Below are positions 45,529 to 54,737 of a DNA stretch of 64,000 bases, one piece after another. The stretch's first letter is position 1. Each line of letters begins with the position of its first letter. Origin of the DNA: an uncultured Lachnospiraceae bacterium (GTDB lineage Bacteria; Bacillota; Clostridia; Lachnospirales; Lachnospiraceae); assembly GCA_947173945.1 (NCBI GenBank), contig CAMWGV010000003.1, positions 17,456 through 81,455 of the forward strand. The letters run 5' to 3'. Under the pieces are notes generated by a model that was not told the DNA's origin, searched no databases, and was given only the letters and a program-made list of their open reading frames with translations. A program made the position numbers and the translations under genes.

Positions 45529-45586
45529 TAGCTTAAGCTGAAAGCTGTATTAAAATTCAATTCATGTAAAGTTGAGGAATGATTGA

Positions 45587-45799
45587 ATGGATAATGGGTT
45601 GAGTAATGTTGATGATATCGTCGCAATGATTGATGGAATGGTAGCAAATGGTCATGGACACATACAAGTGTCCTATGACCCTGAGCAGGATGGCAGAACA
45701 GTCGAAACATTAGGCTGTTTAGATTGTGCGAAAGGAAACTTGGCATGTGCTGTCCCTACATTGCATGAAGGTATTGACGACGCATTTGAAGAAAATTAA
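45587..45799 (+). CDS. Small protein resembling the first half of the glycyl-radical domain
   Basis: 70 residues. Residues 7-28 (NVDDIVAMIDGMVANGHGHI) align with residues 7-27 of the adjacent radical protein ([19 protein letters not shown]). After that it diverges: no RVSGY loop, but three cysteines (Cys44, Cys47, Cys54 in GCLDCAKGNLAC). GAGGAA ribosome site. Lies between the PFL body and the radical protein, so co-expressed. Could be a decoy, chaperone or redox-controlled stand-in for the radical domain; all inference. Confidence 0.75.
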   Translation: MDNGLSNVDDIVAMIDGMVANGHGHIQVSYDPEQDGRTVETLGCLDCAKGNLACAVPTLHEGIDDAFEEN

Positions 45800-45840
45800 T
45801 TTTTTATAAATAATATTATGAATTTAGGAGGATTATAATT

Positions 45841-46080
45841 ATGGCTAGCACTCAGCAGATTGATAACTTAGTTGGTATGTTAGATGGATATGTAGAGAAA
45901 GGTGGATATCATCTCAATGTAAATGTGTACAATAGAGATACTCTTCTTGATGCACAGAAGCATCCAGAGAATTATCCACAGCTTACAATTCGTGTATCTG
46001 GATATGCGGTTAACTTTATTAAGCTTACTCCAGAGCAGCAGGCTGATGTTATCTCACGTACATTCCATGAGGGCATGTAA
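45841..46080 (+). CDS. Stand-alone PFL glycyl-radical domain (GrcA-like)
   Basis: 79 residues equal to the missing C-terminus of [42 protein letters not shown] with the radical glycine at Gly54, and [13 protein letters not shown]. In E. coli a related free protein (GrcA/YfiD) repairs oxygen-damaged PFL; here the main PFL has no such domain, so this protein should be an obligate subunit. AGGAGG 10 bases before ATG 45841. Confidence 0.93.
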   Translation: MASTQQIDNLVGMLDGYVEKGGYHLNVNVYNRDTLLDAQKHPENYPQLTIRVSGYAVNFIKLTPEQQADVISRTFHEGM

Positions 46081-46145
46081 ATATTACTGCTGATGGATTT
46101 GTTACATCAATTTTTGATTAACTTATTAACAGATAAGATTATCAT

Positions 46146-46175
46146 GAGGGGTGTCGCACTAGTGTGGCACCTCTC
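46146..46175 (+). terminator. Strong hairpin between the radical protein and pflA
   Basis: GAGGGGTGTCGCACTA pairs with GTGTGGCACCTCTC over the whole 30 bases (several G-U pairs), then only TTT. Its position suggests attenuation or mRNA processing that keeps the activase less abundant than the enzyme. Confidence 0.6.
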
Positions 46176-46198
46176 TTTGAAGTTAGGAGCGGCAAAAT

Positions 46199-46957
46199 AT
46201 GGAAGGAATGATACATTCTATTGAAACCTTTGGAACGGTGGATGGTCCGGGAATAAGATATGTCGTTTTTGTGAAGGGTTGTCCCATGAGATGCCAGTAT
46301 TGCCACAATCCTGATACATGGGAGATGGCAGGTGGAACAAAAAAATCAACAGATGAGATATTAGAGGACTATGAAAAATACAAGCCATTCTTGAAGGGCG
46401 GAGGATTAACTGTTACAGGTGGTGAACCACTTGCTCAGATTGATTTTCTTATAGAGCTTTTTGAGAAAGCAAAGCAACGAAACATACACACATGTCTTGA
46501 TACCTCAGGAATTATGTTCAGACGAAATATTCCTGAGATATATGAGAAATATGTAAGGTTAATGAAAGCAACGGATCTTATTATGCTTGATATAAAACAT
46601 ATTGATCCGGAAGAGCATATTAAGCTAACATCGCAGCCTAGCGAAAATATTTTTGATTTCCTGAAATTTCTTGACGAACAGGAGAAAGAAATTTGGATCA
46701 GACATGTACTTGTTCCGGGAATAACGCTTATACCTGAGTACTTAAAAAGACTTGGGGAGTTTATTGCGCAGTTCCGTCATGTGAAAGCACTTGATGTACT
46801 TCCTTATCATAATATGGGAAAAGAAAAGTATGATAAGATGGGAATGGATTATGTGCTTAAGGATGTAGAAGAGGCAACAAAGGAACAAGCTATAGAGGCA
46901 CGGAAAATTATCATTGATGCAATGAGGGAAAAACGGCGTTCTATGGAGCTTGAGTAG
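46199..46957 (+). CDS. pflA: Pyruvate formate-lyase activating enzyme
   Basis: 252 residues. Radical SAM activase with CX3CX2C at Cys28, Cys32 and Cys35 (GCPMRCQYC), VTGGEPLAQIDF, and DLIMLDIKHID. It abstracts hydrogen from the PFL glycine to make the radical. Here it must act on a 79-residue subunit instead of a fused domain. TAGGAGC ribosome site upstream. Confidence 0.95.
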   Translation: MEGMIHSIETFGTVDGPGIRYVVFVKGCPMRCQYCHNPDTWEMAGGTKKSTDEILEDYEKYKPFLKGGGLTVTGGEPLAQIDFLIELFEKAKQRNIHTCLDTSGIMFRRNIPEIYEKYVRLMKATDLIMLDIKHIDPEEHIKLTSQPSENIFDFLKFLDEQEKEIWIRHVLVPGITLIPEYLKRLGEFIAQFRHVKALDVLPYHNMGKEKYDKMGMDYVLKDVEEATKEQAIEARKIIIDAMREKRRSMELE

Positions 46958-46977
46958 TGTTTTTGTTCTTATTATGA

Positions 46978-47760
46978 TTGAAAAGACATATATTTAAGCA
47001 AAAGCTTTTGCTCAGGTTGTATATGGGATATATTAAGGAACGCAGCACGGAATATTATAACAGGTTGTGTAGTATTTTTGGGCGACGAACGACGAGATTT
47101 GTTTTGGGAGTTGCCCTCATGGCAGCTCTGGTAATAATTAATATATGTATTTATTTTTGCCAGGCCGTAAGGCCAGATGAGGTGTTTACGGTTGTTGTTG
47201 ATGCGGGACATGGTGGTAATGATCCTGGCAAGATTGGCGTAAATGGTACGAAGGAAAAGGACATTAATCTATCCATAGCACTGAAGCTTAAGGATGAGCT
47301 GGAGCAAAAAGGAATCAGGGTAATTCTTACGCGAACCAGTGATGATAGTCTTGCGGTTGAAGGTGCAAGGAATAAGAAGACGTCCGACATGAACCGCAGA
47401 ATGGAGATAGTAAATGATTCGGGAGCGGATCTGCTAATCAGTATTCATCAAAACAGCTTCACGGATTCGTCAGTTAAGGGAGCCCAGACCTTTTATTATA
47501 ATGGTTCAAAGGAAAGCGAAGTATTAGCGGTTTATGTGCAGGGAGAGCTTGTAAAAGCTTTAGATGAAAGCAACAAAAGAAAAGCAAAGGCAGGAAATGA
47601 CTACTTTGTATTAAGGAAAAGCACGTGCCCTGCAATTATAGTAGAATGCGGTTTCCTGAGTAACCCCAAGGAAGAAGCAAGTCTTGTTGATGCCTCATAT
47701 CAGCAGGATATAGCTTCAGCTATAGCCACAGGGGTATACAAATGGCTTAAGGAAAAATAA
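46978..47760 (+). CDS. cwlD: N-acetylmuramoyl-L-alanine amidase, CwlD-like
   Basis: About 245-260 residues. N-terminal membrane helix (FVLGVALMAALVIINICIYF) and an Amidase_3 domain with zinc ligands in VDAGHGGNDPG, KEKDINLSIAL, ISIHQNSF and IVECGFLSN. CwlD-type amidases help make muramic lactam in spore cortex; without other spore genes nearby it may equally be a wall remodeller. Start ambiguous: TTG 46978 lacks a ribosome site and ATG 47023 is also weak. Confidence 0.8.
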   Translation: MKRHIFKQKLLLRLYMGYIKERSTEYYNRLCSIFGRRTTRFVLGVALMAALVIINICIYFCQAVRPDEVFTVVVDAGHGGNDPGKIGVNGTKEKDINLSIALKLKDELEQKGIRVILTRTSDDSLAVEGARNKKTSDMNRRMEIVNDSGADLLISIHQNSFTDSSVKGAQTFYYNGSKESEVLAVYVQGELVKALDESNKRKAKAGNDYFVLRKSTCPAIIVECGFLSNPKEEASLVDASYQQDIASAIATGVYKWLKEK

Positions 47761-47765
47761 AAAAA

Positions 47766-47788
47766 CAGCGTCTATGACGCTGCTTTTT
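47766..47788 (+). terminator. Terminator after the amidase gene
   Basis: CAGCGTC (47766-47772), TAT loop, GACGCTG (47776-47782), then CTTTTTATTTTT. It lies against the 3' end of the convergent gene and may serve both. Confidence 0.88.
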
Positions 47789-47792
47789 ATTT

Positions 47793-47978
47793 TTAAATAC
47801 GAACATCTACGTTTGCACCTATGTTAGGGTTAACCGACTGTTCCATCATTTTTGTAATCATATCTCCAGTAACTTCTACGCTGTCAAGAGATTTCTTTAA
47901 TAATGAAATATCTATCATGTTCATACTTCCTGTATCACTAATAGATATGTTGGTACTACTTAATGCATTTATATTCAT
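47793..47978 (-). CDS. YjfB-like putative motility protein
   Basis: 61 residues matching the YjfB family: MNMIDISLLKKSLDSVEVTG then a C-terminal amphipathic MITKMMEQSVNPNIGANVDV. The family is of unknown function, found with flagellar genes in some Firmicutes. GGGAG ribosome site. With the cheW gene at 54228 it points to a motile host. Confidence 0.75.
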   Translation of the reverse strand: MNINALSSTNISISDTGSMNMIDISLLKKSLDSVEVTGDMITKMMEQSVNPNIGANVDVRI

Positions 47979-48113
47979 TTTGTAATCTCCCTTCTAATCT
48001 ATTCTATTATGGCTTTTTGCACATTATAGCTTAATTATTTTATTTATGCAATATTTTTTTGGAAATAAAATGTGAAAAAAATGTCATAAATTTCAAAAAT
48101 ATAAATAAAAATG

Positions 48114-48142
48114 TTGACAATGTGTATAACAGGTGTTAATAT
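48114..48142 (+). promoter_or_regulatory. Predicted promoter of the NlpC/P60 gene
   Basis: TTGACA (48114-48119) and TAATAT (48137-48142), 17-base spacer. Just downstream are three GTAAC direct repeats (TGTAAC at 48149 and 48159, CGTAAC at 48170) about 10-11 bases apart, resembling WalR boxes. Confidence 0.7.
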
Positions 48143-48222
48143 CTTTTTTGTAACAAGTTGTAACACAATCGTAACAAATACAATTTTTGATTAATTAATA
48201 GAACAAAGATGGAGGTGTCAGT

Positions 48223-49464
48223 ATGGGAAAACCATGCAAGAAGTGGTTGCAGGTTTTAGCCCTATCTGGAGCATTTGTTTGTGCAACAAGCGCTGTGGCG
48301 GTGTATGCCAAAAACGAAGTGCTTTACACAGACGAAAATGTTAGTTTGTCTGCTGCGGTAGACCGATATATAGCATCAGGGGCGGACGTATTTGAATGTG
48401 AAGTCAACACGGAAATAGGATCAACAGTTAAATATCTGAATGATACAGCAGAAATAAGAGTTGAAGCAAGGGCTGCTAAGACAGAGGAAGAGGATAGGTA
48501 CATATTTTTCTCAGGCAAGGCGGTTGTCGTAGCTTCTGATTATGTAAATATTCGTCAATATGCTGATGTTGAGAGTCAGCTTATTGCAACTATATTACCA
48601 CAGGGTATTGTTACTGTAGATGAAAAGGGGGATGAGTGGTCACTTATCACCTCAGGACAATGCAGAGGATATATAAAGAACGATTTTCTTAAGTTCGGTT
48701 CTGATGCGGCAGATTATGCGGCTGCAAATATGACACAGAAGGCATATGTTACAGCATCGGCATTAAGTCTCAGAGCTGAGAAAGATGAGAACAGTGAGTG
48801 TCTTGCCACATTGCCGAACGGATGTGGATATGACATAATTGAGCATGGTGATCAATGGACATATATTAAGGCAGATAGCACCTTAAGTGGTTATGTAAAA
48901 AATGATTACATAAAAATAGCATATAATACAATAACAGCCAGTCCGGTTGTAGCTCCGGATGAGTTAGATGTAGAGGAAAGTTCTACTTCAACTACAGAGG
49001 CTGCCACAACCACGGCAGCACCGACTACCACTGAAGCGGCAACCACGGCGGCCCCGACTACTACAGAGGCACAAAGCAGTACACCGACTGTTTCAGGTTC
49101 AGGAACAGGATCTGATATTGCAAACTTTGCCGTACAGTATGTTGGTAATCCTTATGTTTACGGTGGAACCAGTCTTACGAACGGAGCTGACTGTTCAGGC
49201 TTTGTAATGACAGTGTACAGCAACTTTGGATATAGCTTATCAAGAACTGCATATTACCAGTCCTTTGAAGGTACAGCAGTAAGTCAGGCAGATATACAGC
49301 CAGGAGACTTGGTATTTTATGATTACGGTACAGGAGAAATCCAGCACGTTGCCATATACATAGGAAATGGACAGATTGTGCATGCACAAAATTCCAGCAC
49401 GGGAATCGTTATTTCAAATGCATTTTGGAGTACACCTATAGCAATCAGAAGAATTGTTAACTGA
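48223..49464 (+). CDS. Exported SH3-SH3-NlpC/P60 peptidoglycan hydrolase
   Basis: 413 residues. Signal peptide (residues about 1-29, ending AVAVYAK), an N-terminal region, two bacterial SH3 domains (about 105-155 and 180-230), a Thr/Ala/Pro-rich linker (about 250-285), and a C-terminal NlpC/P60 domain with catalytic Cys in NGADCSGFVM and His in HVAIYIGNGQIVHA. Cuts peptide stems of peptidoglycan outside the cell. Strong GGAGG site; promoter at 48114. Confidence 0.92.
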   Translation: MGKPCKKWLQVLALSGAFVCATSAVAVYAKNEVLYTDENVSLSAAVDRYIASGADVFECEVNTEIGSTVKYLNDTAEIRVEARAAKTEEEDRYIFFSGKAVVVASDYVNIRQYADVESQLIATILPQGIVTVDEKGDEWSLITSGQCRGYIKNDFLKFGSDAADYAAANMTQKAYVTASALSLRAEKDENSECLATLPNGCGYDIIEHGDQWTYIKADSTLSGYVKNDYIKIAYNTITASPVVAPDELDVEESSTSTTEAATTTAAPTTTEAATTAAPTTTEAQSSTPTVSGSGTGSDIANFAVQYVGNPYVYGGTSLTNGADCSGFVMTVYSNFGYSLSRTAYYQSFEGTAVSQADIQPGDLVFYDYGTGEIQHVAIYIGNGQIVHAQNSSTGIVISNAFWSTPIAIRRIVN

Positions 49465-49491
49465 TTTCACACTCAACTTTTATAATAAGTG

Positions 49492-49548
49492 GAATATGCC
49501 ATCTTGCAATTCGAATAAAAATCGAATTTCAAATGGCATATTCTTTTT
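49492..49548 (+). terminator. Terminator after NlpC/P60 gene
   Basis: GAATATGCCAT (49492-49502) pairs with ATGGCATATTC (49533-49543), an inner AATTCGA/TCGAATT stem adds to it, and TTTTT follows. Confidence 0.85.
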
Positions 49549-49606
49549 GCTTTGGGAGACTTTGTTTTAAATTCGTATAATCATTATAGTCTGCCAGAAA
49601 AACTTG

Positions 49607-49635
49607 TTGGAAAAATTACTACCTTATGTTATAAT
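49607..49635 (+). promoter_or_regulatory. Predicted hpf promoter
   Basis: TTGGAA (49607-49612) and TATAAT (49630-49635), 17-base spacer, 58 bases before the hpf start codon. Confidence 0.75.
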
Positions 49636-49692
49636 TGTATCAATGTATTACCCATTGTGATACATGAGTTTGGCCAAAAAGGAGTGGGGCAC

Positions 49693-50220
49693 ATGAATTA
49701 TATTATAAGTGGCAAGAATATTGAGGTTACAGAGGGCTTGAAATCAGCTATTTATGACAAAATCGGGAGGTTAGAAAAGTTCTTCGTTGATGATACGGAT
49801 GTTCAGATAACTTTTTCAGTGGAGAAAGAAAGACAGAAAATTGAGGTTACAATCCCTATGAAGGGTCACATAATCAGAGCAGAGCAGTCAAGCGATGATA
49901 TGTATGTTTCCATAGATATGGTTGTTGAGGTTATTGAACGTCAGGTAACAAAGTACAAAAAGAAAATAGTCGATAAGGAACAAAACGCAGCATTTATTCA
50001 AAATGATTTCTTCAATTTGGATGATGTTGATGAAGAAGAAATCAAAATTATAAGAAGTAAAAGGTTTGCTGTTAAGCCTATGTATCCGGAGGATGCATGT
50101 ATCCAGATGGAGCTGCTTGGACATAATTTCTATGTATTTTGCAATGCAGAGACTGAGGAAGTAAATGTAGTTTATAAGCGTAAGGGCAACACGTATGGAC
50201 TTATAGAACCGGAGTTTTAA
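49693..50220 (+). CDS. hpf: Long-form ribosome hibernation promoting factor
   Basis: 175 residues, long type. N-terminal HPF domain (MNYIISGKNIEVTEGLKSAI) and C-terminal dimerisation domain (IIRSKRFAVKPMYPEDACIQ), which makes 100S ribosome dimers in stationary phase. ATG 49693 is set by AAAGGAG 8 bases upstream; the open frame to 49552 would cross the promoter. Confidence 0.95.
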   Translation: MNYIISGKNIEVTEGLKSAIYDKIGRLEKFFVDDTDVQITFSVEKERQKIEVTIPMKGHIIRAEQSSDDMYVSIDMVVEVIERQVTKYKKKIVDKEQNAAFIQNDFFNLDDVDEEEIKIIRSKRFAVKPMYPEDACIQMELLGHNFYVFCNAETEEVNVVYKRKGNTYGLIEPEF

Positions 50221-50238
50221 GGGGTCAACATATAAACG

Positions 50239-50317
50239 GGGTTGTCACATTAAGAAAAAACATACGATAATAATAAAATCGTGTAAGTTTCTTAATGTGA
50301 CAACCCTTGTTTTATTT
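50239..50317 (+). terminator. Long-stem terminator after hpf
   Basis: GGGTTGTCACATTAAGAAA (50239-50257) pairs perfectly with the arm at 50288-50306, 19 base pairs, with an inner ACGAT/ATCGT stem; TTGTTTTATTTT follows. Confidence 0.88.
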
Positions 50318-50359
50318 TAAATTTAAAATGTTTGAAATTACATGATAAAAAGAAAAATC

Positions 50360-50388
50360 TTGCTTAACCTTCCCTTTAATGTTATATT
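50360..50388 (+). promoter_or_regulatory. Predicted secA promoter
   Basis: TTGCTT (50360-50365) and TATATT (50383-50388), 17-base spacer. A second -10-like TATAAT further down lacks a good -35 box. Confidence 0.55.
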
Positions 50389-50472
50389 AGAGGTTATGAT
50401 GAAATTGTTATATAATAGATTAATGTACAGCAAAGTATTTGGTTTTCCATGGCTTTGCAACTGGAGGTAATT

Positions 50473-53046
50473 ATGGGCCTGTTTGAAAAGATATTTGGTA
50501 CACATAGTGAAAAAGAATTAAAGAAAATTAATCCTATAGTTGATAAGATTGAAGCTCTTGATGAGTCGATGCAGGCAATGACTGATGCACAGCTCAAGGC
50601 TAAAACTGTGGAATTTAAGCAAAGACTTGAGGATGGTGAAACTCTGGATGACTTGCTTGTTGAAGCATTTGCAGTTGTCAGGGAGGCTGCGTCAAGGGTG
50701 CTTGGTATGAAACATTACAGAGTTCAGCTTATCGGTGGAATTTTATTACATCAGGGTCGTATACCTGAGATGAGAACCGGTGAAGGAAAGACATTGGTTT
50801 CTACGTTGCCGGCATATTTGAATGCACTTGAGGGTAAGGGTGTTCATATCGTTACGGTAAATGATTATCTGGCAAAACGTGATGCCGAATGGATGGGTAA
50901 GGTACATGAGTTTTTGGGTCTTACGGTAGGCGTTATATTGAACAGTCATAAGAATGACGAGAGAAGAGCTGCATATAATTGTGATATAACATATGTGACA
51001 AACAATGAGCTGGGCTTTGATTATCTGAGAGATAACATGGTTATTTATAAGGAACAGCTCGTTCAGAGAGATTTGAATTACGCTATTGTTGATGAGGTGG
51101 ACTCTGTACTTATTGATGAGGCGAGAACTCCCCTTATTATATCGGGACAAAGTGGCAAGTCTACAGACCTTTACAAGATGTGTGATTATCTTGCCAGACG
51201 TATGCAGCGCGGTACTGCTTCGACGGAAATAAGCAAGATGGATGCTATTATGGGAACCGAAGTAGAGGAGGATGGTGACTATCTCGTAAATGAGAAGGAC
51301 AAGCAGGTTGTACTGACTGCACAGGGTGTCAAGGAGGTAGAGCAGTTCTTCCATATTGAAAACTTTTCGGATGCAGAAAACATTGATATACAGCATAATA
51401 TGATTATGGCACTTCGTGCGCATGCCCTTATGTTTAAGGATAAGGATTACGTTGTCAAGGATGACGAGGTTCTTATCGTAGATGAGTTTACAGGACGTAT
51501 TATGCCTGGAAGACGTTTTTCTGACGGACTTCATCAGGCAATTGAGGCAAAGGAAAATGTTAAGGTTAAGAGAGAAAGCCGTACTCTTGCTACAATAACA
51601 TTCCAGAACTTCTTTAATAAATACAAGAAGAAAGCAGGTATGACAGGTACCGCACTTACAGAGGAGCAGGAGTTTAGAGAGATTTATGGTATGGATGTAG
51701 TTGAAGTGCCTACAAATCTGCCTGTTCAGAGAATTGACCACAATGATTCAGTGTTTAAAACAAAGAAAGAAAAGCTGAATGCAATCGTTCAGGCTGTAGA
51801 GGAATCTCATGCAAAGGGACAGCCGGTTCTTGTTGGTACAATAAATATTGATTCATCAGAAGAACTTTCAAAGCTTCTCTCCAGGCGAGGTATTCAGCAT
51901 AAGGTGTTGAATGCAAAGTTCCATGAGATGGAGGCAGAAATCGTTGCTGATGCGGGACAAAAAGGTGCCGTTACAATAGCAACCAACATGGCAGGACGTG
52001 GTACTGATATAAAGCTTGGCGAGGGTGTTACTGAGCTTGGTGGACTTAAAATAATCGGTACGGAAAGACATGAGTCCCGAAGAATAGATAATCAGTTAAG
52101 AGGACGTGCAGGTCGTCAGGGAGACCCGGGTGAGTCAAAGTTTTATCTTTCTCTTGATGACGAGCTTATGAAACTGTTTGGTTCTGAAAAGGTTAAGGCA
52201 GTTTATGATGCACTTAATATACCTGAGGGAGAGGAAATACAGCACAGTTCAATTACAAAATTTGTGGAAAAGGCACAGAAGAAGATAGAGTCAAATAACT
52301 TTGCAATCAGAAAAAATCTTCTTGAATTTGATCAGGTAAACAACGATCAGAGAGAGGTTATATACGCGGAGAGAAAGAGAGTTCTCAACGGCGAAAGTAT
52401 GAGGGACGTTATATTTAAAATGGTTCAGGATACAGTTGAGAATTATGTTGATAAAACCTGCTCTGCTGACCTTCCGCCTGAGGAGTGGGAGATTGATGAA
52501 CTTTCGAAGCTTCTTATTCCGATTGTTCCATTGCAGCCGATAAAGCTTACTGATAAGGAGAAAAAGACGGGCAATCTCAAGGAATTTAAGCAAAGGCTGA
52601 AGGAGGAGGCTGCCAAGTTATATGAGTCCAAGGAAGCAGAATTCCCTGAGCCGGAGCACATAAGAGAGGTTGAACGTGTTATACTACTTAAGGTTATTGA
52701 TAAAAAGTGGATGGCACATATTGATGATATGACTCAGCTCAGACAAGGTATTGGTCTTCAGTCTTATGGTAGTAAGGACCCTGTAGTTGAATATAAATTT
52801 GCAGGCTTTGACATGTTTAATGAAATGACAGCATCCATACGTGAAGAAACGGTACGAATGATACTTCATGTAAGAATTGAACAAAAGGTTGAGCGTGAAG
52901 AGGTTGCGAAGGTAACCGGTACAAATAGGGATGACACAGCAAAGAAGGGACCAAAAAGACGTGAATCCGCCAAGATAGGAAGAAATGATCCATGTCCTTG
53001 TGGTAGCGGAAAGAAATATAAGATGTGCTGTGGACGTAATCTGTAG
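50473..53046 (+). CDS. secA: Preprotein translocase ATPase SecA
   Basis: 857 residues, the usual length for the Firmicutes protein. Walker A ([17 protein letters not shown]), [19 protein letters not shown], and the helicase region ([20 protein letters not shown]). Ends in a zinc SEC-C motif ([19 protein letters not shown]). Drives protein export through SecYEG. ATG 50473 follows GGAGG; the longer frame from 50449 is less likely. Confidence 0.97.
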   Translation: MGLFEKIFGTHSEKELKKINPIVDKIEALDESMQAMTDAQLKAKTVEFKQRLEDGETLDDLLVEAFAVVREAASRVLGMKHYRVQLIGGILLHQGRIPEMRTGEGKTLVSTLPAYLNALEGKGVHIVTVNDYLAKRDAEWMGKVHEFLGLTVGVILNSHKNDERRAAYNCDITYVTNNELGFDYLRDNMVIYKEQLVQRDLNYAIVDEVDSVLIDEARTPLIISGQSGKSTDLYKMCDYLARRMQRGTASTEISKMDAIMGTEVEEDGDYLVNEKDKQVVLTAQGVKEVEQFFHIENFSDAENIDIQHNMIMALRAHALMFKDKDYVVKDDEVLIVDEFTGRIMPGRRFSDGLHQAIEAKENVKVKRESRTLATITFQNFFNKYKKKAGMTGTALTEEQEFREIYGMDVVEVPTNLPVQRIDHNDSVFKTKKEKLNAIVQAVEESHAKGQPVLVGTINIDSSEELSKLLSRRGIQHKVLNAKFHEMEAEIVADAGQKGAVTIATNMAGRGTDIKLGEGVTELGGLKIIGTERHESRRIDNQLRGRAGRQGDPGESKFYLSLDDELMKLFGSEKVKAVYDALNIPEGEEIQHSSITKFVEKAQKKIESNNFAIRKNLLEFDQVNNDQREVIYAERKRVLNGESMRDVIFKMVQDTVENYVDKTCSADLPPEEWEIDELSKLLIPIVPLQPIKLTDKEKKTGNLKEFKQRLKEEAAKLYESKEAEFPEPEHIREVERVILLKVIDKKWMAHIDDMTQLRQGIGLQSYGSKDPVVEYKFAGFDMFNEMTASIREETVRMILHVRIEQKVEREEVAKVTGTNRDDTAKKGPKRRESAKIGRNDPCPCGSGKKYKMCCGRNL

Positions 53047-53080
53047 ATAACATTAATTAATATGAAAAGTGGTGAGATAA

Positions 53081-54194
53081 GTGATTGAGCTTGATGGTTT
53101 TAAGTATACAATAAGTGAATATAAGGCTCCACTTGATGAAGTGAGGGATTCACTTTGACGTGGCGGGGAAAACGCTGCGTATAAAGGAGCTTAATGCAAA
53201 GCTCGAGGCACCGGGCTTTTGGGACAATGTGGCAGAAAGCCAGGTTGTCATGAAAGAGCTGAAAAATCTTAAGGATACACTTGAGTCCTTTGAAAATATA
53301 AAAAATCAGTATGAGGACATTGAGACCTTAATTGAGATGGCAGAAGAGGAAAATGATGACAGTCTTATTGCCGAAATAGAGGCTGCCATAGAAACATTTA
53401 CAGAAGAATTTGACAACTTTAGAATTGATACACTTCTATCGGATGAATTTGATTCAAATAATGCAGTTTTAACGATTCATGCCGGTGCAGGAGGTACAGA
53501 GTCGTGTGACTGGGCTGAAATGCTGTATAGAATGTATAACCGATGGGCGGATAAACGTGGCTTTAGTGTTGAGGTTCTGGATTATCTTGATGGTGATGAG
53601 GCAGGAATAAAAACAGTTACATTTCAGATAAATGGGATGAATGCCTATGGATATTTAAAGTCAGAAAAAGGTGTTCACAGACTTGTAAGAATATCACCGT
53701 TCAATGCGGCAGGAAAACGCCAGACATCGTTTGCGTCTTTGGATGTTATGCCAGAGCTGGACGAGGATATCACTGTTGAAATAAATGAGGATGATCTGAA
53801 AATAGATACATACCGTTCCAGTGGAGCAGGTGGACAGCATGTAAATAAGACATCATCAGCGGTCAGAATAACACATATGCCAACCGGAGTTGTAGTCCAG
53901 TGCCAGAACGAGAGATCGCAGCACAGCAACAAGGATAAAGCAATGAAAATGCTTATGTCTAAACTGTATCTGATTAAAAAGCAGGAAAATCTTGAAAAGA
54001 TATCGGATATACGTGGTGAAATCACTGAAAATGGTTGGGGCAGTCAGATACGTTCCTATGTATTACAGCCATACACGATGGTTAAGGATCACAGAACAGG
54101 ATTTGAGACGGGAAATGCACAAACCGTTCTGGATGGTGGTATAGATGGGTTTATAAATTCATATTTAAAATGGATAAATGTTGCTAAGGAGTAA
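53081..54194 (+). CDS. prfB: Peptide chain release factor 2 with programmed +1 frameshift
   Basis: Two frames make one gene. The first starts at GTG 53081 (25 codons, MIELDGFKYTISEYKAPLDE then VRDSL) and stops at TGA 53156. The second frame continues as DVAGKTLRIKELN. The junction CTT TGA C, with a Shine-Dalgarno-like GAGGG 8 bases before it, is the classic RF2 autoregulatory slip site. Joined product about 370 residues with GAGGQHVNKTSSAVRITH (GGQ loop). Reads UGA and UAA. Low RF2 favours the shift and raises its own level. Confidence 0.95.
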
Positions 54195-54227
54195 AGGTAC
54201 TCACTATGTATAGCGGAGGAAAAGTAA

Positions 54228-54716
54228 ATGGCAGAGACAAAATATATTGTATTTCAATTAGACAAATACAAATATGGTATAAAGCTGGCTGTTATTAAGG
54301 GAATTGAGAATGACTATAACATTGTGCCAATACCTGTAGGGGCAGATAATATGAGAGGCATCATACACTTGAGAGGAGATATTGTGCCGCTGTTTGATTT
54401 GAAAAAAAAGTTTCAGCTTGATAACGGTACAAAAAGTGATGATACACAGCTTTTGATAGCAGAAACCCACGGCATTAAGCTGGGGCTGGAGGTTGATGCG
54501 GTAATTGGGATTTTGCCTGTTGAGGAGGAAGATATAAAGCCTGTTCCGAAGGTAATAAAAACGGAGGAGACAGACTATATAGAAAATATTATTAAAATAG
54601 ATTGCGGCGGAAAACCGGAAATCGTTTTAAGTGTTGCTATAGACAATATAATGTCCGACGTGGATTTTGAAAATGTATCACGTACAATAGAGGATGTATC
54701 GTCGGAAGAAGAATAA
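54228..54716 (+). CDS. cheW: CheW-like chemotaxis coupling protein
   Basis: 162 residues, a single CheW domain (FQLDKYKYGIKLAVIKGIE, MRGIIHLRGDIVPLFDLKKK, EVDAVIGILPVEEEDIKPVP) and an acidic tail. Couples receptors to CheA. Not in a che operon: it lies between prfB and hom, so its partners are elsewhere. GGAGG ribosome site. Confidence 0.92.
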   Translation: MAETKYIVFQLDKYKYGIKLAVIKGIENDYNIVPIPVGADNMRGIIHLRGDIVPLFDLKKKFQLDNGTKSDDTQLLIAETHGIKLGLEVDAVIGILPVEEEDIKPVPKVIKTEETDYIENIIKIDCGGKPEIVLSVAIDNIMSDVDFENVSRTIEDVSSEEE

Positions 54717-54737
54717 AACAATGGGAGAGAACGAGAA

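Noticed and set aside
50746..51741. 331-codon open frame antisense to secA
   Set aside because: No ribosome site, odd composition full of Ile, Leu, Tyr and Cys, and it mirrors the strongly conserved secA frame. A codon-bias shadow.
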